Below, piece by piece: positions 60,870 through 64,000 of a stretch of DNA of 64,000 nucleotides. The DNA comes from Pseudolabrys sp. (lineage in GTDB: Bacteria; Pseudomonadota; Alphaproteobacteria; Rhizobiales; Xanthobacteraceae), in contig JAUXXH010000025.1 of the NCBI GenBank assembly GCA_030684935.1, forward strand, positions 36,043 through 100,042. The letters run 5' to 3'. Both the position numbers and the translations under genes were made by a program. The notes under the pieces are model-generated. The model was not told the DNA's origin and ran no database searches. It worked only from the letters and a program-made list of their open reading frames with translations. The stretch's first letter is position 1. Each line of letters begins with the position of its first letter.

Positions 60870-61787
60870 GTGACCGAAGGCGGGCGCGTCGCCGATGCGA
60901 CCGGCAACTGGGTCGACAGCCTCGCCCCGGCGCAGGTCCGCCCCTATCTGCGGCTGAGCCGCCTCGACCGGCCGATCGGCTCCTGGCTGTTGCTGCTGCC
61001 GTGCTGGTGGTCGGCGGGCCTGGCCGGCATGCACGCCGGCGCACTGCCGAACCTCTGGCACATTGTCCTGTTCTTCATCGGCGCCTTCGCCATGCGCGGC
61101 GCCGGTTGCACCTGGAACGACCTGGTCGATCGCGACCTCGACAGCCGCGTCGAACGCACCCGCTCGCGACCGATCCCGTCGCGGCAGGTCACCGTCGGGC
61201 AGGCCACGCTGTTCATGGTGGCGCAGGCACTGGTCGGTTTTCTGGTGCTGATCCAGTTCAACCTGTTCACGATCGTCACCGGCCTCGCCTCGCTCGGGGT
61301 GATCGCGATCTACCCGTTCATGAAGCGCATCACCTACTGGCCGCAGATCGTGCTCGGCCTGGCGTTCTCCTGGGGCGCCCTGATGGGCTGGCCGGCGGCG
61401 TTCGGGCGGCTCGATTGGCCGGCGTTCATCCTGTATGCCGGCGCGATCTCCTGGGTGATCGGCTATGACACCATCTATGCCCACCAGGATCGCGAGGACG
61501 ACGCGCTGATCGGCGTCAAGTCGACCGCGCGGCTGTTCGGCGAGCGCACCGCGCCGATGCTGGCGGGTTTCTATGCCGGCGCGGTGGTGCTGATCGGCCT
61601 GGCCGGGCTGCTGGCCGGCGGCGGCTGGATCTTCCTCATCGGGCTCGCCGCCTTTGCCGCGCATCTGGCCTGGCAGGTGCGGCGGCTGAACATCCACGAC
61701 CCGGCACATTGTCTGATGCTGTTCAAGTCGAACCGCGACGCCGGCTTGATCCTGTTCGGCGCGATGCTGCTGGATGCGGCGCTGTAG
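60870..61787 (+). CDS. ubiA: 4-hydroxybenzoate polyprenyltransferase
   Basis: RLDRPIGSWLLLLPCWWSAG...GAGCTWNDLVDRDLDSRVERTRSRPIPS...DTIYAHQDREDDALIGVKSTA. Confidence 0.96.
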   Translation: MTEGGRVADATGNWVDSLAPAQVRPYLRLSRLDRPIGSWLLLLPCWWSAGLAGMHAGALPNLWHIVLFFIGAFAMRGAGCTWNDLVDRDLDSRVERTRSRPIPSRQVTVGQATLFMVAQALVGFLVLIQFNLFTIVTGLASLGVIAIYPFMKRITYWPQIVLGLAFSWGALMGWPAAFGRLDWPAFILYAGAISWVIGYDTIYAHQDREDDALIGVKSTARLFGERTAPMLAGFYAGAVVLIGLAGLLAGGGWIFLIGLAAFAAHLAWQVRRLNIHDPAHCLMLFKSNRDAGLILFGAMLLDAAL

Positions 61788-61802
61788 GCCGTTTGGCTTC
61801 CC

Positions 61803-63296
61803 CTACCGGATGCTCAGGCGATCTTCGAGGTGCGGCGCGGCCTGCCGCGCCGGCGGCGTGCGCGGCGCCAGCCGCGGCCAGCCGAGCGAGTTCGCCGCAT
61901 CGTCGTCGTCATCGCCGGTGCTGCCGATCGAACCGGTCACGGCGTCGTCCTCGTCGTCGACATAACCGTCCTCGCCCGGAATCGCGTCCTGCAGCGTGCC
62001 GCGCGACGCCTTCGATATCGACCCGGTAAAAGACGGCCCGCGCTGCTTGCTGGCATAGACCGCGCGTGCCCGCGCGGCGACGACTTCGCCGGGGATCGCC
62101 GCCGGCCGGCACGGCCGCCGGCCGTTCTTGCGCCGCATCAAGTCGAAGTGAAAGTGGTCGTAATGCGCGGCGTTGTAGCCCGGCGCCAGCACGGTGTTGA
62201 AGGTCTGGCAGGCAAACAGCTGAACGTCGTGCAGGAAGCCCTGCTCTTCCGGCGATCCGCGCCAGGCCTTCTTGATGATGATCTGGCGGCCGTCGGCCAG
62301 CACGAAGCCGGCAACGTCGAGCGCGTTGCCGAAGGCATGCTCGGAAATCCGTGAGGTGCCGGCGCCGACCATGCCGCGGCAGGAATAGGCCGAGATCTGC
62401 TTGATCTCGACGACCTGCGAGCCGAACCAGTGCAGCGCCGCCGGCTGCACGCCGCCGGTCACCCAGCGCTCCAGCGCCGACACGATCGGGCAGGACAGCG
62501 TCGCCGCCGGCGTCACCACCGCCGGCATGATGGCGCCGGTGGTGCGCGGCCCGCGCTCCGGTCCGAGCGACGGCAGCGCGCGTTGCTGCGGCGGCGCATC
62601 GTAGGCCGGCCGCTGCGGCCGCGCATTATAGACGGGCTGCCGCGCCGCCTGCCCGCGCGGCAGGATCGCGTCATCGGGAATGTCGTCGTCTTCATTTGCC
62701 TGCGGCATCGGCTGATAGCGCGGCGCATCGTATTGCGGCGCGCTGTATTGCGGCGCCGCCGTGCCAGGTGGGCTGAGCGACATCGGCTGCCCGGCCGGCG
62801 CCGTGACTTGCGGCGCATCGACCTGCGGCGGCGCGATGCCGGACGGACCCGGCACCCAGCGCATCTGGCCCTGGGCCGGCTGGATAGGGGCAGGCTGGCT
62901 CTGCACCGGCGCAATGCGCACCGGTTCGAGCGGCATGGGCTGTGACGCCGGCGCCCGCAGGTAACCCGGCTGCTGGGCGGGCCAGCGCGGCATCTGCGCC
63001 GAACCGCCGGGAATGCTGCCTGGCGGACGCAGTTCGGGCGCATAGCCGATCGCCGAACTGGTGCCGAGCGCCGCGACCTTCAGCGGGTACCGGGCGCCAC
63101 ACATGCCGGGACCTTCGATCGGCTTCATCTGGACGACACCGGCGCCGACCGTCACGGCACCCGATTGCATGCACTTGGCTTCCGCCTGGTGCCGCCAGGA
63201 TTCACGTTCGCCGGTTTGCAGCATGCCGCGCCCGCACCCCGCGAGCGCCAGCAGCACAACAGTACCTCCGAACAGAAAACGCAGTCCCACTTTCAT
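61803..63296 (-). CDS. Extensin family protein with Pro/Gln-rich N-terminal half
   Basis: LSCPIVSALERWVTGGVQPAALHWFGSQVVEIKQISAYSCRGMVGAGTSRISEHAFGNALDVAGFVLADG. Confidence 0.9.
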   Translation of the reverse strand: MKVGLRFLFGGTVVLLALAGCGRGMLQTGERESWRHQAEAKCMQSGAVTVGAGVVQMKPIEGPGMCGARYPLKVAALGTSSAIGYAPELRPPGSIPGGSAQMPRWPAQQPGYLRAPASQPMPLEPVRIAPVQSQPAPIQPAQGQMRWVPGPSGIAPPQVDAPQVTAPAGQPMSLSPPGTAAPQYSAPQYDAPRYQPMPQANEDDDIPDDAILPRGQAARQPVYNARPQRPAYDAPPQQRALPSLGPERGPRTTGAIMPAVVTPAATLSCPIVSALERWVTGGVQPAALHWFGSQVVEIKQISAYSCRGMVGAGTSRISEHAFGNALDVAGFVLADGRQIIIKKAWRGSPEEQGFLHDVQLFACQTFNTVLAPGYNAAHYDHFHFDLMRRKNGRRPCRPAAIPGEVVAARARAVYASKQRGPSFTGSISKASRGTLQDAIPGEDGYVDDEDDAVTGSIGSTGDDDDDAANSLGWPRLAPRTPPARQAAPHLEDRLSIR

Positions 63297-63525
63297 GCTT
63301 GCGAAAATGCGAGCAGTTTATTTAACGGGACTTCAACGCAAAGCCGAAAGAATTCGTTAAGGATAAGAAAGCGTTACGACAGGAAGCAAGCCCTGCGGAA
63401 GGCTGCTTGCGAGCCGCCCGAGCGGACGCTGCCGCGGCGCGGCCACTCTTGATAGGCGATGGGCTTTCGGCTCACATCCCGCCCCGATGATTCATCGCGG
63501 CGGTTGACTGAGCTGGGGGATGGGA

Positions 63526-63753
63526 ATGGACGCCAAGACGCGCTTCATCATGGCGACGGTCATGTCGTCGGTGATGGTGTTCATGGTGACGCTGCTGGTC
63601 ACCTATCTCAATCTCGGCTTCCGCTCCGATTTTCTGATGCAGTGGGCCAAGGCCTACATCATTGCATGGCCGGTGGCAGCGACGACCGGTTTCCTGGTGA
63701 TGCCGGTGGCGCGCCGCGCCACCGACGCCATCATGCGGCGGATCGGCGGTTAG
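63526..63753 (+). CDS. DUF2798-like membrane protein
   Basis: MDAKTRFIMATVMSSVMVFMVTLLVTYLNLGF. Confidence 0.75.
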   Translation: MDAKTRFIMATVMSSVMVFMVTLLVTYLNLGFRSDFLMQWAKAYIIAWPVAATTGFLVMPVARRATDAIMRRIGG

Positions 63754-63793
63754 GCGCGCCACACCAACCACAAAGCTCCGAGGAGGCAATTAA

Positions 63794-64000
63794 ATGAGAG
63801 CGGCCGTCTACGAGAAGTACGGTTCTCCCGACGTCGTTGAAATCAAAGAGGTCGAAAAGCCCGCCATCAAGGACCACGAAGTTCTGATCAGAATCCGTGC
63901 CACGACCGTATCGTCAGGAGACTGGAGACTACGAAGCCTCGATATGCCATTCGGGTTCGGGCTCATCGCGCGACCGATTTTTGGTTTCTTTGGCCCCCGG
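63794..64000 (+). CDS. Zinc-type alcohol dehydrogenase/quinone oxidoreductase family protein, partial (right edge)
   Basis: aggaggcaattaaATG; MRAAVYEKYGSPDVVEIKEVEKPAIKDHEVLIRIRATTVSSGDWRLRS. Confidence 0.85.
   Translation, partial: MRAAVYEKYGSPDVVEIKEVEKPAIKDHEVLIRIRATTVSSGDWRLRSLDMPFGFGLIARPIFGFFGPR

Overview
The window has two parts. Positions 1 to about 39,494 are most of a long-tailed (siphovirus-type, HK97-like) prophage. The late module is on the minus strand: tail, tape measure, chaperone pair with a -1 frameshift, portal, fused protease-capsid and terminase. It is preceded by an unusual early region with a NusG-like factor, a beta sliding clamp, methyltransferases, a ParB-like protein and an HD hydrolase. 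A divergent lysogeny region on the plus strand (LexA-like repressor, about 10 cargo ORFs, tyrosine integrase) ends inside a tRNA-Val(GAC) gene. The left prophage end (lysis genes, att copy) is outside the window. From 39,495 to 64,000 is alphaproteobacterial (probably Rhizobiales) chromosome: cpdR, N-formylglutamate amidohydrolase, hisN-like, opgGH, tctABC, hsp20, gltBD, rsmE, ubiA, extensin-like. The strongest unusual signals are: (1) a 45-nt sequence identical between a prophage intergenic region and a host intergenic region, both followed on the minus strand by an intrinsic terminator with preserved pairing, which looks like an anti-SD (CCUCC) sRNA carried by the phage; (2) a phage NusG paralogue just upstream of the late operon, which contains several hairpins/terminators; (3) a phage beta clamp with no recognisable polymerase; (4) an adenine methyltransferase ORF lacking its SAM-binding segment; (5) three repressor operators 24-25 bp apart plus a distal perfect operator in a cargo promoter; (6) a perfect 13-3-13 palindrome in the gltB leader. 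All calls are from reading the sequence and the supplied ORFs; no database search was run.
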